From NCBI GenBank assembly GCA_003694355.1, contig RFKI01000190.1, positions 1-5,723 on the forward strand: 5,723 bases of DNA, in the 5' to 3' direction. Source of the stretch: Bdellovibrio sp. Its GTDB lineage: Bacteria; Bdellovibrionota; Bdellovibrionia; Bdellovibrionales; UBA1609. This document shows, one piece after another, positions 5,365-5,723 of this stretch. Position 1 is the first letter of the stretch. Each line of letters starts with the position of its first letter. Both the position numbers and the translations under genes were made by a program. The notes beneath the pieces were generated by a model that was not told the DNA's origin, ran no database searches, and was given only the letters and a program-made list of their open reading frames with translations.

Positions 5365-5723
5365 AAGACACTTTTCCTCTTTCCCAACTTAGAAAAGTTT
5401 TTTGTGTGTGTCCAAGAGTATAAAAATCTATCCCTTCTTTCTCCAATTCTTTTTTGAAAGCCTCGGCTTCTACCACCGAGAAAACCACTTCATACAGATA
5501 TTCCTCAAACCCTCCACGACCTTTTGGCAACTGAAAATCTCCCCCCAACGAAGAGGTGCACATACGAGCAAGGGCATAAAGTAACCCATAACGCCCTACC
5601 ACTCGGGTGGCCTTCACATAAGGAAGCTGTGATAGCCTAGTTAACTTTTCCACGAAAGAACTGATTTCCGGTGAAAACTGCCCATTTCCTCGCATTTCTC
5701 CCTGGACCTTTTCTCCATAAAGC
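5303..5723 (-). CDS. purL: phosphoribosylformylglycinamidine synthase subunit PurL, C-terminal end only
   Basis: Only the last 139 residues are in the window; the frame stays open through the right edge, so the ATG at 5695 is internal and not the start. PurL converts FGAR to FGAM with ATP and glutamine-derived ammonia. The segment resembles the final AIRS_C-type domain: an alpha helix (SSFVEKLTRLSQLPYVKAT), the stretch GLLYALARMC corresponding to the usual GGLAVALAE, the strand EYLYEVVFSVVEAEAF, then YTLGHTQKTFLSWERG and a terminal helix ending in ETGWEQNF, like the EEAW ending of small PurL proteins. No glutaminase domain follows, so this is the small PurL type that needs separate PurQ and PurS, presumably encoded upstream. 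Odd: the normally conserved AHDVSDGG region reads ATRVVGRYG (5585-5611). Placement beside purF supports the call, but from this fragment a divergent PurL-like protein cannot be excluded. Confidence 0.68.
   Translation of the reverse strand, partial: LYGEKVQGEMRGNGQFSPEISSFVEKLTRLSQLPYVKATRVVGRYGLLYALARMCTSSLGGDFQLPKGRGGFEEYLYEVVFSVVEAEAFKKELEKEGIDFYTLGHTQKTFLSWERGKVSCDELLQAYETGWEQNFENLD
5375..5380 (-). promoter_or_regulatory. purF ribosome binding site inside purL
   Basis: AGAGGA on the minus strand ends 10 bases before the GTG at 5364 and 13 before the ATG at 5361. The spacing is slightly long but it is the only purine-rich run near the candidate starts, and it favours the longer propeptide over a start at 5343. 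Being within the purL coding sequence, it suggests purF is translated from the purL transcript. Confidence 0.5.

Noticed and set aside
5257..5584. Two plus-strand open frames of 60-66 codons near the purL-purF junction
   Set aside because: Both are antisense to coding sequence, have no ribosome site and overlap each other in different frames.

Overview
This is a moderately AT-rich bacterial chromosomal window with ordinary, tightly packed genes and no sign of phage, transposon, CRISPR or RNA genes. The gene content suggests a free-living Gram-negative bacterium: de novo purine synthesis, an HD-GYP cyclic-di-GMP phosphodiesterase behind a flagellar-type promoter, and a likely outer-membrane lipoprotein with a von Willebrand A domain. 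The mix of a standalone HD-GYP protein and a VWA lipoprotein resembles Bdellovibrionota or other former Deltaproteobacteria, but that placement is a guess from style, not from a marker gene.

Layout: (1) positions 1-1368, minus strand: an EVE-domain protein gene followed by guaA (GMP synthase, cut by the left edge). The two overlap by 4 bases (GTGA) and look like a translationally coupled pair. (2) 1369-1652: a divergent intergenic region holding a near-perfect sigma-28 (FliA) promoter for the next gene, a degenerate copy of that promoter's core 169 bases upstream, and a small inverted repeat. (3) 1653-2297, plus strand: a compact HD-GYP protein with all recognisable catalytic motifs. (4) 2298-2454: a sigma-70-like promoter and a leader RNA that can fold so that the ribosome binding site and start codon of the next gene are paired. 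(5) 2455-3882, plus strand: a VWA plus fibronectin-III-like lipoprotein. (6) 3883-3921: a short convergent gap with an 11-bp hairpin that runs into the purF stop codon. (7) 3922-5723, minus strand: the end of purL (cut by the right edge) overlapping purF by about 60 bases.

How the genes work together: purF makes phosphoribosylamine from PRPP and glutamine (first step of the pathway), purL makes FGAM (fourth step), and guaA turns XMP into GMP (last step of the guanine branch). So both minus-strand blocks serve purine supply and both use glutamine nitrogen. The plus-strand island between them is unrelated: a c-di-GMP degrading enzyme probably switched on with late flagellar genes, and a cell-envelope protein with its own promoter. 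I see no complete undescribed system. The most informative signals are regulatory: the FliA promoter, the start-codon-sequestering leader hairpin, and the purL/purF overlap that encodes almost exactly the PurF propeptide.
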